Assembly (NCBI GenBank): GCA_023391285.1
Contig: JAEWBF010000093.1
Coordinates: forward strand, 1-19,737
Direction: 5' to 3'
From: Verrucomicrobiota bacterium
GTDB lineage: Bacteria > Verrucomicrobiota > Verrucomicrobiia > Opitutales > Opitutaceae
DNA: 19,737 nt
In this document: positions 13,260 through 19,737 of the stretch, piece after piece
Layout: every line of letters starts with the position of its first letter
Position numbering within the stretch: position 1 is the stretch's first letter
Position numbers and translations under genes: made by a program
The notes under the pieces: generated by a model
What the model was told of the DNA's origin: nothing
Databases searched by the model: none
What the model saw: only the letters and a program-made list of their open reading frames with translations

Positions 13260-14129
13260 TCACCTCTCCGCCACCAACCACTCCACCCCCGCCCCGCCTC
13301 CCGGCGCCACCGCCAGAATCCCGGCCAACTCCTTCGCCGCCGCCTCCGCGGCTTCCGCAAATTTCCAGGGCGGATTCACCACCAACACGCCACACCCCCG
13401 CATCTTCAATCCTGCGCCTTCGCCCGCGATCGTCATCTCCACCGCCACCGTCGGCGGCAGCTCCAGCGTCCGCAGCTCCGCAAAGAACGTCTCGATCCGC
13501 GCCCGCTCGGTGAGCGGATACCACACCGCAAACACGCCCGCCGCCAGCCGCGCCAGCCCTTCGCGAATTGCCCCCGCCACCAGCGCAAACTCATCCACCG
13601 CCTCGAAGGGCGGATCGATCAACACCAACGCCCGCCGCTCCAAGGGCGGCAACATCGCCCGCACCGCCGCATACCCGTCCATCTCGCGCACCACCGTCCG
13701 TAGCGCGAAACGAAACCGCTCCTCCAACGCCGCGAACTCCTCCGGATGCTTTTCGCACAACGCCATCCGATCCTGCACCCTCACCAACGCCCGCGCGATC
13801 GCCGGCGACCCCGGATAAAATCGCGGCGACGCCCCGTTCCCGCCGCTCTCCGCATCAAAGCTCCGCACGATCTCCCGATACTCGCGCAACGACTCCGACA
13901 TCGCCTCTTCCGCCCACAGCTTCCCAATCCCGCCCGGCCACTCCGGCGCTCGCTCCAACGAATCTCCCCGCGCCGCCGCCGCCAAATCATACGCCCCTCC
14001 CCCGGCGTGCGTATCCAAAAAGAAAACCCCTTTCTCCTTCCGCTGCATCGCCCGCACAAGCTGCACCAGCAGCACGTGCTTCATCACGTCCGCGAAATTC
14101 CCCGCGTGAAACCGATGCCGGTAATTCAT
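13260..14129 (-). CDS. rlmJ: 23S rRNA (adenine(2030)-N6)-methyltransferase RlmJ
   Basis: This 289-residue protein begins MNYRHRFHAGNFADVMKH, which is diagnostic for RlmJ, and has the SAM-binding FFLDTHAGGGAYDL (36-49) and the catalytic IDPPFE (171-176), the DPPY-type motif of N6-adenine methyltransferases. The helical insert between these motifs (about 50-110) and MDGYAAVRAMLPPLERRALVL (150-170) also fit. It methylates A2030 of 23S rRNA. The length is close to that of E. coli RlmJ (280). Its ATG overlaps the stop of the upstream YhcH-family gene by 4 bases, so the two are translationally coupled. Confidence 0.96.
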   Translation of the reverse strand: MNYRHRFHAGNFADVMKHVLLVQLVRAMQRKEKGVFFLDTHAGGGAYDLAAAARGDSLERAPEWPGGIGKLWAEEAMSESLREYREIVRSFDAESGGNGASPRFYPGSPAIARALVRVQDRMALCEKHPEEFAALEERFRFALRTVVREMDGYAAVRAMLPPLERRALVLIDPPFEAVDEFALVAGAIREGLARLAAGVFAVWYPLTERARIETFFAELRTLELPPTVAVEMTIAGEGAGLKMRGCGVLVVNPPWKFAEAAEAAAKELAGILAVAPGGGAGVEWLVAER

Positions 14130-14629
14130 CCCACGACCGGCACCTTCACCACCGTCTTCCGCACCAGCCGCGACTCGCCGTCCGCGCCCCGCAGCCCCGG
14201 CATATGCACGTCCGCCGGAAAAAACACGGCGGCATCTCCCGCCGCCAGCGCCAACACCGACGCACCCGCCAAATCTTCATACACCACCAAATCCCGCTCC
14301 TCCCGATACGTCTCGCGCACCTTCACCCGCGAACCATCCACCACCTCCATCCGCTCCTCTCCCTCGAAAATCACCTGCACATCGACGAACTTCCGGTGCG
14401 ATTCGAAAAAACCCTCCGCCCGCTCCTTCGTCCGATAAACCTGCTCCAACGCAAACGCCCCTCCGCTCAACTCCACCCGCTTCGTCTCCCCTACCGCGAT
14501 CGTCTTCATCCGCTCCGCCGCCGCCGAGCCCGGCGCAAACAGCTCCTCCAAATACGCCCACGTCGCCGCGAATTGCTCCCGCGGATACACCTGCTGCTTC
14601 AACGTCTCGATGGTCCCGAAAATCGCCAT
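14126..14629 (-). CDS. YhcH/YjgK/YiaL family protein (DUF386)
   Basis: This 167-residue protein has the beta-jelly-roll motifs of the YhcH/EbgC family: ESHRKFVDVQVIFEGEE (76-92), RDLVVYEDL (112-120), FFPADVHMPG (136-145) and the terminal RKTVVKVPV (157-165). His and Asp/Glu residues in these segments form the metal site. Family members act in sugar metabolism, for example as sialic acid or other anomerases; the substrate here cannot be read. It is cytoplasmic and comes first in a two-gene unit with rlmJ, which is functionally unrelated, so the coupling may be accidental. The ATG at 14629 is preceded by GCGGGG, not a real Shine-Dalgarno motif. Confidence 0.9.
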   Translation of the reverse strand: MAIFGTIETLKQQVYPREQFAATWAYLEELFAPGSAAAERMKTIAVGETKRVELSGGAFALEQVYRTKERAEGFFESHRKFVDVQVIFEGEERMEVVDGSRVKVRETYREERDLVVYEDLAGASVLALAAGDAAVFFPADVHMPGLRGADGESRLVRKTVVKVPVVG

Positions 14630-14686
14630 CCCCGCACTGCACCTTTCCGCCCGTTCCCTTGCAAGCGCCGAACCGCCGCCCCCGAT

Positions 14687-14749
14687 CGTGCTCGTGACTC
14701 GTGCTCACCTCCATCCCCCCGTCGATCACGATCACAAATTACGAGCACG
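14687..14749. repeat. Inverted repeat CGTGCTCGT / ACGAGCACG with direct repeats between divergent genes
   Basis: CGTGCTCGT (14687-14695) and its complement ACGAGCACG (14741-14749) flank a 45-bp segment that also contains ACTCGTGCTC and GATCACGATCAC. It lies in the 210-bp gap between the divergent YhcH-family and DUF4412 genes. The remainder of the gap is C/T-rich and shows no clear promoter. Confidence 0.5.
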
Positions 14750-14839
14750 CTCCCGCCTCGCCCTTCCCTCGTTCTTCTTCGTCCCTTCCGCCAACCGCTA
14801 TTTGCACCCGACCCACACCTACATTCCTTACCCACCGCC

Positions 14840-15517
14840 ATGAAACTCCTCCCCTCGTTACTCCTCTCCGCTTCTCTCGCTATCGCCCCCGCCGTCCTCC
14901 ACGCCGCCGACTTCGAAGGCAAGATCCGCATGAAAATGACCGAACCCCGCGGCGGCTCCCGCAATCTCGACTACTCGATCAAGCCCGGCCTCGTCCGCGC
15001 CGACATCGCCCTCGATGAGAAGCAGAACATGACCACGATCATGAACTCCGCCAAGAAGGAGGTCGTCGTGCTCATGCCGGGCCAGAACATGTATTTCAGC
15101 TCCTCGATCGACGACGTTGCCGACGTAGCAGCCGAACACGCCGGATCCCTCGAGAAGACCGGCGAAACGACCAAGATCCTCGGCTACGACTGCACCAAAT
15201 ACGTCTCCCGCGACAAAGGCACCACGACCGAAATCTGGGCCACCGACGAACTCGGCACGTTTGCTGGCATCTCCGCCGGCAATCCCATGTCCCGCAAAAA
15301 ATCCTCCGGCCCCGGCTGGGAACAAGCCCTCAAAGGCGGCAACTTTTTCCCGCTCCGCGTCGTATCCGTGAACAAGAAGGGCAAGGAAGAATTCCGCATG
15401 GAAGCCGTCTCCATCGACAAAGGCTCGCAGCCCGACTCGCTCTTCGAAATCCCCGCCGGCTATCAACAATTCAATCTCGGCGGTCTCATGAAAGGCCTCC
15501 TCCCCGGCTCCCGCTAA
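14840..15517 (+). CDS. Exported DUF4412 domain protein
   Basis: This 225-residue protein has a signal peptide (MKLLPSLLLSASLAIAPAVL, cut near HA at residues 21-22) and then a pattern of the DUF4412 family: FEGKIRMKMTEP (25-36), YSIKPGLVRADI (47-58), a stretch on lacking movement of a bound metal or dye-like group, KILGYDCTKYVSRDKGTTTEIW (114-135), and FPLRVVSVNKKGKEEFRMEA (about 172-191). The function of the family is unknown; the LolA-like fold is often suggested for related periplasmic proteins. I chose the ATG at 14840 because it gives the complete signal peptide; the longer upstream frame is a shadow. A hairpin terminator follows. Confidence 0.8.
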   Translation: MKLLPSLLLSASLAIAPAVLHAADFEGKIRMKMTEPRGGSRNLDYSIKPGLVRADIALDEKQNMTTIMNSAKKEVVVLMPGQNMYFSSSIDDVADVAAEHAGSLEKTGETTKILGYDCTKYVSRDKGTTTEIWATDELGTFAGISAGNPMSRKKSSGPGWEQALKGGNFFPLRVVSVNKKGKEEFRMEAVSIDKGSQPDSLFEIPAGYQQFNLGGLMKGLLPGSR

Positions 15518-15543
15518 TCTCTCGCCACTCCGATTCTGATCGA

Positions 15544-15571
15544 GGCGCGGTGCCCCCACCGCGCCTTTTTT
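15544..15571 (+). terminator. Rho-independent terminator, also copy 3 of the GCGCGGTG palindrome
   Basis: GGCGCGGTG (15544-15552), loop CCCC, CACCGCGCC (15557-15565), then TTTTTT. Here the dispersed palindrome, known also at 1167 and 13224, acts as a good terminator after the DUF4412 gene. Confidence 0.85.
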
Positions 15572-15631
15572 ATTTCAACCAACCCCGCCCCTTGCCACCT
15601 CGAGCCGTCCTCCTTCTGCTGCCCACCGCCC

Positions 15632-16459
15632 GTGGCTTCGCCTCTTCTCCGCATCCTCTCCGACCTCCACTACGGCGACCGCTCCAGCGCGCTGACGTCG
15701 CTCACGCAACTTACCCCGCTTTTCGACGGCGTCTCCGAACTCCTCCTCAACGGCGACACTCTCGACACCCGCCCGTCCTCCAACCTTTCCCACACCGCCG
15801 CCCTCCTCGCCGATATCCGCAACTTCTTCTCCCACTCCGCCCCGCCCACCACCTTCCTAACGGGTAACCACGACCCCGACATCACCAACCTCCACCACCG
15901 CGCGCTCGCCCATGACGCTCTCTTCGTCACCCACGGCGACGCCCTTTTCGACGATCTCGTTCCGTGGAGCCGCGATGCGCCGCTCGCCCGGAAACTCGTC
16001 ACCCACGAACTCGCCGCCCTCGCACCTGCCGAACGCCAACACCTTCACTCCCGCCTCTCTGCCCTCCGCCGCGCCGCCTACGCGATCCCTCAACGCCACC
16101 AATCCGACCCACACGGCTTCCGCCACCTGATCGGTTTTCTCCAGGACACCGTCTGGCCGCCCGGCCGCGTCTTCCGCGTGCTCCGCGCGTGGCGTGAAGC
16201 CCCCCGCCGCGCCGCCGCCTTCGTTCAACAGCACCACCTCCCCGCCCGCTTCTTCGCCATGGGTCACACCCACCGCTGCGGTCTCGCACGCACCGCTTCC
16301 GGTCTCATCGTCTTCAACACCGGCTCCTTCTGCCCGCCGTGCCGCGCCGCAGCGATCGACGTCACTCCCGATCGCATCGTCTTCCGCCGGGTCGAACGCC
16401 GGCGCGACGCCTTTTACCCCGGTGCCACCGTCGCCGAGTTTTCACTCGCCCCGCGCTAA
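15632..16459 (+). CDS. Metallophosphoesterase (calcineurin-like, LpxH/UDP-diacylglucosamine hydrolase type)
   Basis: This 275-residue protein has the two-metal phosphoesterase motifs in order: SDLHYGD (10-16; D11, H13), NGDTLD (40-45; D42), TGNHDPD (77-83; N79, H80), a VTHGD segment (99-103) and GHTHRCG (211-217). The spacing and the HGD segment resemble LpxH-like UDP-2,3-diacylglucosamine hydrolases of lipid A synthesis, but the sequence is too divergent to name the substrate, and other phosphoesterases fit. The GTG start at 15632 puts SDLH at residue 10, as usual for the family. No Shine-Dalgarno motif. The insert between 110 and 200 is helical and Arg-rich. Confidence 0.85.
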   Translation: MASPLLRILSDLHYGDRSSALTSLTQLTPLFDGVSELLLNGDTLDTRPSSNLSHTAALLADIRNFFSHSAPPTTFLTGNHDPDITNLHHRALAHDALFVTHGDALFDDLVPWSRDAPLARKLVTHELAALAPAERQHLHSRLSALRRAAYAIPQRHQSDPHGFRHLIGFLQDTVWPPGRVFRVLRAWREAPRRAAAFVQQHHLPARFFAMGHTHRCGLARTASGLIVFNTGSFCPPCRAAAIDVTPDRIVFRRVERRRDAFYPGATVAEFSLAPR

Positions 16460-16481
16460 CGGCCCGCGACACTCCCGCCCC

Positions 16482-16784
16482 ATGGCCATCGAGTTCGGTT
16501 GGTGGAATCGCGATCCCGCAGAGGGTAAATATCAAGTCCGCGCCGTCATTCACGGCGGCAACATCGAGTGGACCCGTCATCAGGGCCATCACACGCAATG
16601 GCAGCCGCACACACCTTCGGACGACGACCGCGTGCGTCTCGTATCCGAAGCGGAACGACGCCTCCCCCGTCGCCTCATCACTCAAAAGCAGTTCGACGAA
16701 ATCAAACGCCTCTCCGAAAACACCGGCCCCGGCGCCCTCTCCGGCCGCCGTTCCTCCCGTCCGGGCCCCACTTCCGAATTCTAG
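16482..16784 (+). CDS. Conserved-looking protein of unknown function, 100 residues
   Basis: An ATG at 16482 follows the metallophosphoesterase stop by 22 bp. The product begins MAIEFGWWNRDPAEGKYQVR, continues AVIHGGNIEWTRHQGHHTQW (aromatic and His-rich, residues 21-40) and ends in a helix, RRLITQKQFDEIKRLSE, with a Gly/Pro/Ser-rich tail. The His-rich middle could bind metal, but there is no known motif. It has no signal or membrane segment. The close spacing suggests co-transcription with the metallophosphoesterase. I recognise no family. Confidence 0.65.
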   Translation: MAIEFGWWNRDPAEGKYQVRAVIHGGNIEWTRHQGHHTQWQPHTPSDDDRVRLVSEAERRLPRRLITQKQFDEIKRLSENTGPGALSGRRSSRPGPTSEF

Positions 16785-16802
16785 CCCCTAGCGGACCGGT
16801 AG

Positions 16803-16823
16803 GTTGCGCGCTTGCCGCGCAAC
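16803..16823. repeat. GTAGGTTGCGCG palindrome between convergent genes
   Basis: GTTGCGCG (16803-16810), loop CTTGC, CGCGCAAC (16816-16823): a perfect 8-bp stem. GTAG precedes it, as in the other palindromes. It is in the gap between the 100-residue gene and the second Nudix gene. Confidence 0.65.
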
Positions 16824-16845
16824 AAAACGCCGCCCGCCCGTATTT

Positions 16846-16868
16846 CGTAGCGGAACGCGTGAGCGTTT
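16846..16868. repeat. GTAGCGGAACGCGTGAGCGTTT repeat, copy 2
   Basis: This is identical over 23 bp to 11244-11266. It lies 22 bp from the previous palindrome and 26 bp from the end of the second Nudix gene. A decayed partial copy (GATCCGTGAACGTTTCG) follows at 16872. Confidence 0.8.
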
Positions 16869-16893
16869 CGTGATCCGTGAACGTTTCGTCGGT

Positions 16894-17397
16894 TTACCAC
16901 CGCTCCCGCGCCATCCCCCAAATCAACCGAAACGCCGGCGCATACTTTTCGGGCTTTTCCGCGATCCGCCGCGTCACCTCCTCGGGCGCCAGCCACTCCC
17001 CGCCCTCAATCTCCTCCGGATGGAGCACAAACGGCCCGCCCGACTTCACGCGATAAATCCAGCAAAACTCCTGCCCCGTCGCCTCGCACGGCTCGACCCG
17101 AAACCACCGCTCCGGCTTCTCCTTCACCTCCAGCCCGAGTTCCTCCTTCAACTCGCGCACCGCCGTCGCATCATACTCCTCGCCGGCGTCGACATGACCC
17201 GAACACGAGGAATTCCACAGCCCGGGCGACGTGTCCTTCTTCATCGATCGTTTCTGTAAAAATAACCGCCCGTGCTCGTCAAACACCAGCACGTGCACCG
17301 CCCGATGCAGCAACCCGCGCGCATGCACATCCGCCCGCAGCGCCCGCCCCACCGGCTCGTCGCGCTCGTTCACCACATCAAACCATTCGTCGGCCAT
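16894..17397 (-). CDS. Nudix hydrolase of the YfcD/isopentenyl-diphosphate isomerase-like type
   Basis: This 167-residue protein has a perfect Nudix box at 67-89, GHVDAGEEYDATAVRELKEE then LGL. The upstream LWNSSCSGHVDAGE (60-73) and the opening MADEWFDVVNERDEPVGRAL and RLFLQKRSMKKDTSPG (44-59) are typical of the YfcD group, which is close to type 1 isopentenyl-diphosphate isomerase. An isomerase itself is unlikely, because its usual metal-binding His pattern is not clear. YfcD-like proteins are putative housecleaning hydrolases of unknown substrate. I chose the ATG at 17397, which has a weak AAGGCAGG ahead; the longer frame upstream crosses an ATTCGTG repeat. It is divergent from the 145-residue gene. 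Confidence 0.88.
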   Translation of the reverse strand: MADEWFDVVNERDEPVGRALRADVHARGLLHRAVHVLVFDEHGRLFLQKRSMKKDTSPGLWNSSCSGHVDAGEEYDATAVRELKEELGLEVKEKPERWFRVEPCEATGQEFCWIYRVKSGGPFVLHPEEIEGGEWLAPEEVTRRIAEKPEKYAPAFRLIWGMARERW

Positions 17398-17419
17398 ACC
17401 TGCCTTTACATCACCGTTC

Positions 17420-17436
17420 ATTCGTGTCCATTCGTG
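17420..17436. repeat. ATTCGTG element, third copy, between divergent genes
   Basis: ATTCGTGTCCATTCGTG, two units at 10-bp spacing as in the 9621-9702 pair. It lies in the 60-bp gap between the second Nudix gene and the 145-residue gene. Confidence 0.65.
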
Positions 17437-17457
17437 AGCCCTTAAACGCCTCATCGT

Positions 17458-17895
17458 ATGCCCAAAATCGACGTCAGCAAGGTCGCTGAGATCCTGAAGA
17501 AAAACGAAATCGATCCCGCCGTCCTCCGCCGCGTCATCGAAGAGCTCAACCTCGTGGTCCAGCCCGAGGACGAGGGCGACAAGCCGCCCCCGGTCAAAAA
17601 ACAATTCGTCGTCCTCGTCTCCGACCCCGAGAACCGCTTCCCCAAAACCGACTTCGCCGGCTGGGTCCTTCAACTCCCCGAAGACGAAAGCCCCGCCACT
17701 GTCCAGGAGCGCATCTTCCGCGCCGCCTATGATTACAACGCCACCCGCAAGGGCCGTCTCTACCCCGCCAAAACCGTCGGCGAAGCGATCGAAAACATCC
17801 CCGCCAAACACTTTAAGGAAACGGAAGTCTGGGTGAAAACGAAGTCCCCCGTCATCATCCTGAAAACCGACAACGAAATCCCCAAAGACAAATAG
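17458..17895 (+). CDS. Protein of unknown function, 145 residues
   Basis: A Lys- and Glu-rich, soluble protein with no signal or membrane segment. The N-terminus MPKIDVSKVAEILKKNEIDP and the following RRVIEELNLVV look like two short helices. A core from about residue 47 has VKKQFVVLVSDP, a WVLQLPEDESPATVQERIFR segment and AYDYNATRKGRLYPAKTVGEAI, ending with VWVKTKSPVIILKTDNEIP. The pattern suggests an alpha/beta fold. I recognise no family and no catalytic motif. A Shine-Dalgarno motif is absent. It faces the DUF192 gene with a palindrome in the gap. Confidence 0.75.
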   Translation: MPKIDVSKVAEILKKNEIDPAVLRRVIEELNLVVQPEDEGDKPPPVKKQFVVLVSDPENRFPKTDFAGWVLQLPEDESPATVQERIFRAAYDYNATRKGRLYPAKTVGEAIENIPAKHFKETEVWVKTKSPVIILKTDNEIPKDK

Positions 17896-17913
17896 CGCGC
17901 CCCATCTGCAATT

Positions 17914-17940
17914 GTAGGGCGGGTCTCCCGACCCCGCCGT
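17914..17940. repeat. GTAGGGCGGGTC palindrome, copy 2, between convergent genes
   Basis: TTGTAGGGCGGGTCTCCCG followed by ACCCCGCCGT: left arm GGCGGGTC (17918-17925), loop TCCC, right arm GACCCCGCC (17930-17938) with one bulged C. It matches 11584-11612 except for one missing G. A run of T follows, so it may serve as terminator for the 145-residue gene. Confidence 0.8.
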
Positions 17941-17955
17941 TTTCTTTCCGCCCCG

Positions 17956-18528
17956 CTACTCGATCCCCAAGTCCCGCGCTTCAAACCCGCGCTCCTTGAG
18001 CGCCGCCTTCACCGCGGCCATGTCCATCTCCATTCCCGGCCGCACTCCGTTCGCGCGAAACCACCCTTGGTTCATCTCGAGCGCGAGTTGCAGCAGCGTG
18101 CTCCGCGACCGCACCGGCGTCTCATCATACGGGTGCAGCGGATAAATTTCCTCGAGCATCCCGTGCCGGTTGAAAAATCCGATGTCCAGCGGCGTCGGCG
18201 TATTCCGCATCCAGAAACTCATCTGCTGCGGCTTCGCATAAACAAACAGCATCCCTTCATCCGCCCCGAGATCCCGCCGCTCCATCAATCCGCGCATCAT
18301 CTCCGGTTCCCGCACCGCCAGCTGCATCCGCACCGTCTTCGGCCCGACTCTGATCTCGAACCAGTCCGCCACCGTCTTCGGCGCCGCGCGCTGCTCCACT
18401 CTCGACTCTCCTTCGCGACATCCGCCCGCGACTCCCGCCCACAACACCGCCGCCAACATCCAGCCACACCGCCGCCAAACCGAATTTGCGTTTTTCACCA
18501 CGCGCGTGGCTAATGCCCGGCTTCTCAC
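17956..18528 (-). CDS. DUF192 family lipoprotein
   Basis: The protein has a hydrophobic segment MLAAVLWAGVAGG then Cys (24-37), where AGGC is a lipobox, so it is probably anchored in a membrane by lipid. The mature part has the DUF192 pattern: REPEMMRGLMERRDLGADEG (73-92), MLFVYAKPQQMSFWMRNTPT (93-112), PLDIGFF (113-119) and an EEIYPLHPYDETPVRS segment. The biochemical role of this family is unknown. The coordinates give the outermost start, a GTG at 18528 with a weak GAGAGAAG ahead. GTG codons at 18501 or 18498 would give a more usual lipoprotein leader of 27 or 26 residues before Cys. With the outermost start it is only 24 bp from the divergent M24 gene. Confidence 0.87.
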   Translation of the reverse strand: MRSRALATRVVKNANSVWRRCGWMLAAVLWAGVAGGCREGESRVEQRAAPKTVADWFEIRVGPKTVRMQLAVREPEMMRGLMERRDLGADEGMLFVYAKPQQMSFWMRNTPTPLDIGFFNRHGMLEEIYPLHPYDETPVRSRSTLLQLALEMNQGWFRANGVRPGMEMDMAAVKAALKERGFEARDLGIE

Positions 18529-18552
18529 AACTCAACTTCTCTCTCGCCCGCC

Positions 18553-19695
18553 ATGCCGCGCGCCTCCACTCCGCCGCTCCTCTACGCCGACACCGTCACC
18601 AACGCCGACCAGCTCTACTTCAGCCGCATCGACGTCCACGACCCGTTCATCGCCTTCGGCTCCGGCCGCCGCCGCATCACCGTCCAATCCGCGCTCGAGT
18701 TCGGTCGCGTCAAAAAAGCCCGCGTCTTCCACTCCGTCCTCCCCCTCGAGGTCTGGCGCGAGCGCGCCGCCAAACTTTTTCCCAACCACCACATCGGCCC
18801 CGCCGAAATCATCGCCGCCGCCGCCCGCGCTCACCGCATCCACACGTTCCGCGTCGCCGACGACTTTCCCGCCGTCCTCTATCTCCGCCTCCGCGAACTC
18901 GGCCTGAAACTCGAACTCGCCCGCGGCCCGCTTTTTCCCGAACGCGAAATAAAATCCGCCGCCGAAGCCGCCGCCATTCGCGAGGGCAATCGCCTCTCCT
19001 CCGTCGGCTTCACCGTCGCCGAAAACATCCTCCGCGCCGCCCACCCCCGCGGCCGCACGCTCCTCCACGAGGGCAAACCGCTCACGTCCGAACGCCTCCG
19101 TTTCGCCATCGAATCCGCCATCATGGCCGAGGGCGGACAAGCCAACGGCACCACCATCGTCGCCGGCGGCGACCAGGCCTGCGACCCCCACGAACGCGGC
19201 TCCGGCCCGCTCCGCCCGCATGAGCTGATCATCATCGACATCTTCCCACGTGTAACAAAATCCGGATACTTCGGCGACATGACGCGCACCTACCTCCGCG
19301 GTCGCGCCTCCGATGCCCAAACTCGTCTCGTCGCAACCGTCCGCGCCGCCCAACTCGCCGCGCTCAAATCCATCCGCGCCGGCGTCGAAGGCCGCGAAGT
19401 GCATCAACAAGTGGTCAACACCTTCGACGCCGCCGGCTACAAAACCACGCACACGAAATCCGGCTCCACCGGTTTCTTTCACGGCACCGGCCACGGCCTC
19501 GGTCTCGCCGTCCACGAAGCGCCTCGCCTCGCCGCCACCGGCTCACTCCCGCTCCGCGACGGCGCCGTCGTCACCGTCGAACCCGGCCTTTATTATCCCG
19601 GCCTCGGCGGCTGCCGCATCGAAGACGTCGTCCAAGTCACCAAAACCCGCCCCAAACTCCTCTCCTCCCACCCCTACACCTGGCACTTCGAATAA
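18553..19695 (+). CDS. M24 family metallopeptidase (Xaa-Pro aminopeptidase-like)
   Basis: This 380-residue protein has an N-terminal domain of about 135 residues and a C-terminal pita-bread fold. The five metal ligands of M24 enzymes are present: D229 in IIIDIFPR, D242 in YFGDMTRTY, H314 in HGTGHGLGL, E343 in VTVEPGLYY and E357 in CRIEDVV. It should cleave N-terminal residues before proline or act on dipeptides in the cytoplasm; the exact specificity (Xaa-Pro aminopeptidase or prolidase) cannot be told. The ATG at 18553 has no Shine-Dalgarno motif. It is complete, ending 42 bp before the window edge. Confidence 0.92.
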   Translation: MPRASTPPLLYADTVTNADQLYFSRIDVHDPFIAFGSGRRRITVQSALEFGRVKKARVFHSVLPLEVWRERAAKLFPNHHIGPAEIIAAAARAHRIHTFRVADDFPAVLYLRLRELGLKLELARGPLFPEREIKSAAEAAAIREGNRLSSVGFTVAENILRAAHPRGRTLLHEGKPLTSERLRFAIESAIMAEGGQANGTTIVAGGDQACDPHERGSGPLRPHELIIIDIFPRVTKSGYFGDMTRTYLRGRASDAQTRLVATVRAAQLAALKSIRAGVEGREVHQQVVNTFDAAGYKTTHTKSGSTGFFHGTGHGLGLAVHEAPRLAATGSLPLRDGAVVTVEPGLYYPGLGGCRIEDVVQVTKTRPKLLSSHPYTWHFE

Positions 19696-19716
19696 TCCGG
19701 TGGCGCGGCAGCGCCG

Positions 19717-19737
19717 GTAGGGCGCGCTCTCCGAGCG
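19717..19737. repeat. Left part of a GC-rich palindromic repeat at the window edge
   Basis: GTAGGGCGCGCTCTCCGAGCG begins with GTAG like the other palindromes; the arm GGCGCGCT (19721-19728), CTCCG loop and the first bases of the right arm AGCG are here, and the missing bases CGCC are what follows at window positions 12-15. The last 11 bases repeat the first 11 of the window. Just before it, GGCGC-GGCA-GCGCC (19702-19715) is a smaller hairpin. Confidence 0.55.

Noticed and set aside
13568..14839. Long plus-strand frame ahead of the DUF4412 gene
   Set aside because: It is antisense to rlmJ and the YhcH-family gene, is Pro/Arg-rich, and the signal peptide begins at 14840.
16846..16872. Possible CRISPR or phage attachment repeats (23-bp identical copies at 11244 and 16846)
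   Set aside because: There are only two full copies 5.6 kb apart, no spacers, no cas genes and no integrase; a dispersed palindromic element explains them better.
17398..17811. N-terminal extension of the second Nudix protein to 305 residues
   Set aside because: It is antisense to the 145-residue gene and crosses an ATTCGTG repeat; the YfcD-type N-terminus begins at 17397.

Overview
The window reads as an ordinary chromosomal stretch of a high-GC bacterium, most likely a verrucomicrobial Opitutaceae-like organism. This is an inference from three things: dense housekeeping genes with a C-rich plus strand, an almost complete lack of Shine-Dalgarno motifs, and a gene mix (an Agl23-type TIGR03663 protein, DUF4412, DUF192 lipoprotein, secreted discoidin-like protein) with many short intergenic repeats. 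No transposase, phage module, CRISPR array, rRNA or tRNA gene was seen.

Layout. 89-3051: a secreted discoidin-like protein closed by a strong terminator, then a coupled pair of an Agl23-type polytopic membrane protein and a family 2 glycosyltransferase. 3059-4698 (minus): an RlmI-like rRNA methyltransferase preceded by two very small single-helix membrane proteins. 4879-8412 (plus): release factor 3, a YdeI/OmdA-like protein and a D,D-carboxypeptidase. 8420-9610 (minus): a Nudix hydrolase and a LOG-family phosphoribohydrolase. 9697-11574 (plus): glutamyl-Q tRNA(Asp) synthetase-like protein, MogA/MoaB, and an FmdB-like protein without its zinc cysteines. 11687-12052 (minus): a MazG-like pyrophosphohydrolase. 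12412-13151 (plus): Hsp20 and an unknown 64-residue protein, each closed by a hairpin terminator. 13260-14629 (minus): RlmJ and a YhcH-family protein. 14840-16784 (plus): a DUF4412 exported protein, a metallophosphoesterase and an unknown 100-residue protein. The end holds a second Nudix protein (minus), an unknown 145-residue protein (plus), a DUF192 lipoprotein (minus) and an M24 peptidase (plus).

The functions group around translation (RF3, RlmI-like, RlmJ, GluQ-like), nucleotide housecleaning (two Nudix proteins, MazG-like, LOG), the cell envelope (carboxypeptidase, Agl23-like/GT2, exported proteins) and molybdopterin synthesis (MogA). Apart from the Agl23-like/GT2 and RlmJ/YhcH overlaps there is little operon structure.

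The most interesting signal is the repeats. Short GC-rich palindromes, several starting with GTAG, fill every convergent gap longer than 50 bp, and two such palindromes lie in frame inside the Agl23-like gene. A second family (ATTCGTG) forms an inverted pair between two divergent genes and supplies the start codon of the GluQ-like gene. A third (CTCAACTCTCAAC) is inside the RF3 gene. The two window ends carry complementary parts of one palindrome. Two tandem small membrane-protein genes at 4336-4698 are the best candidates for undescribed genes.
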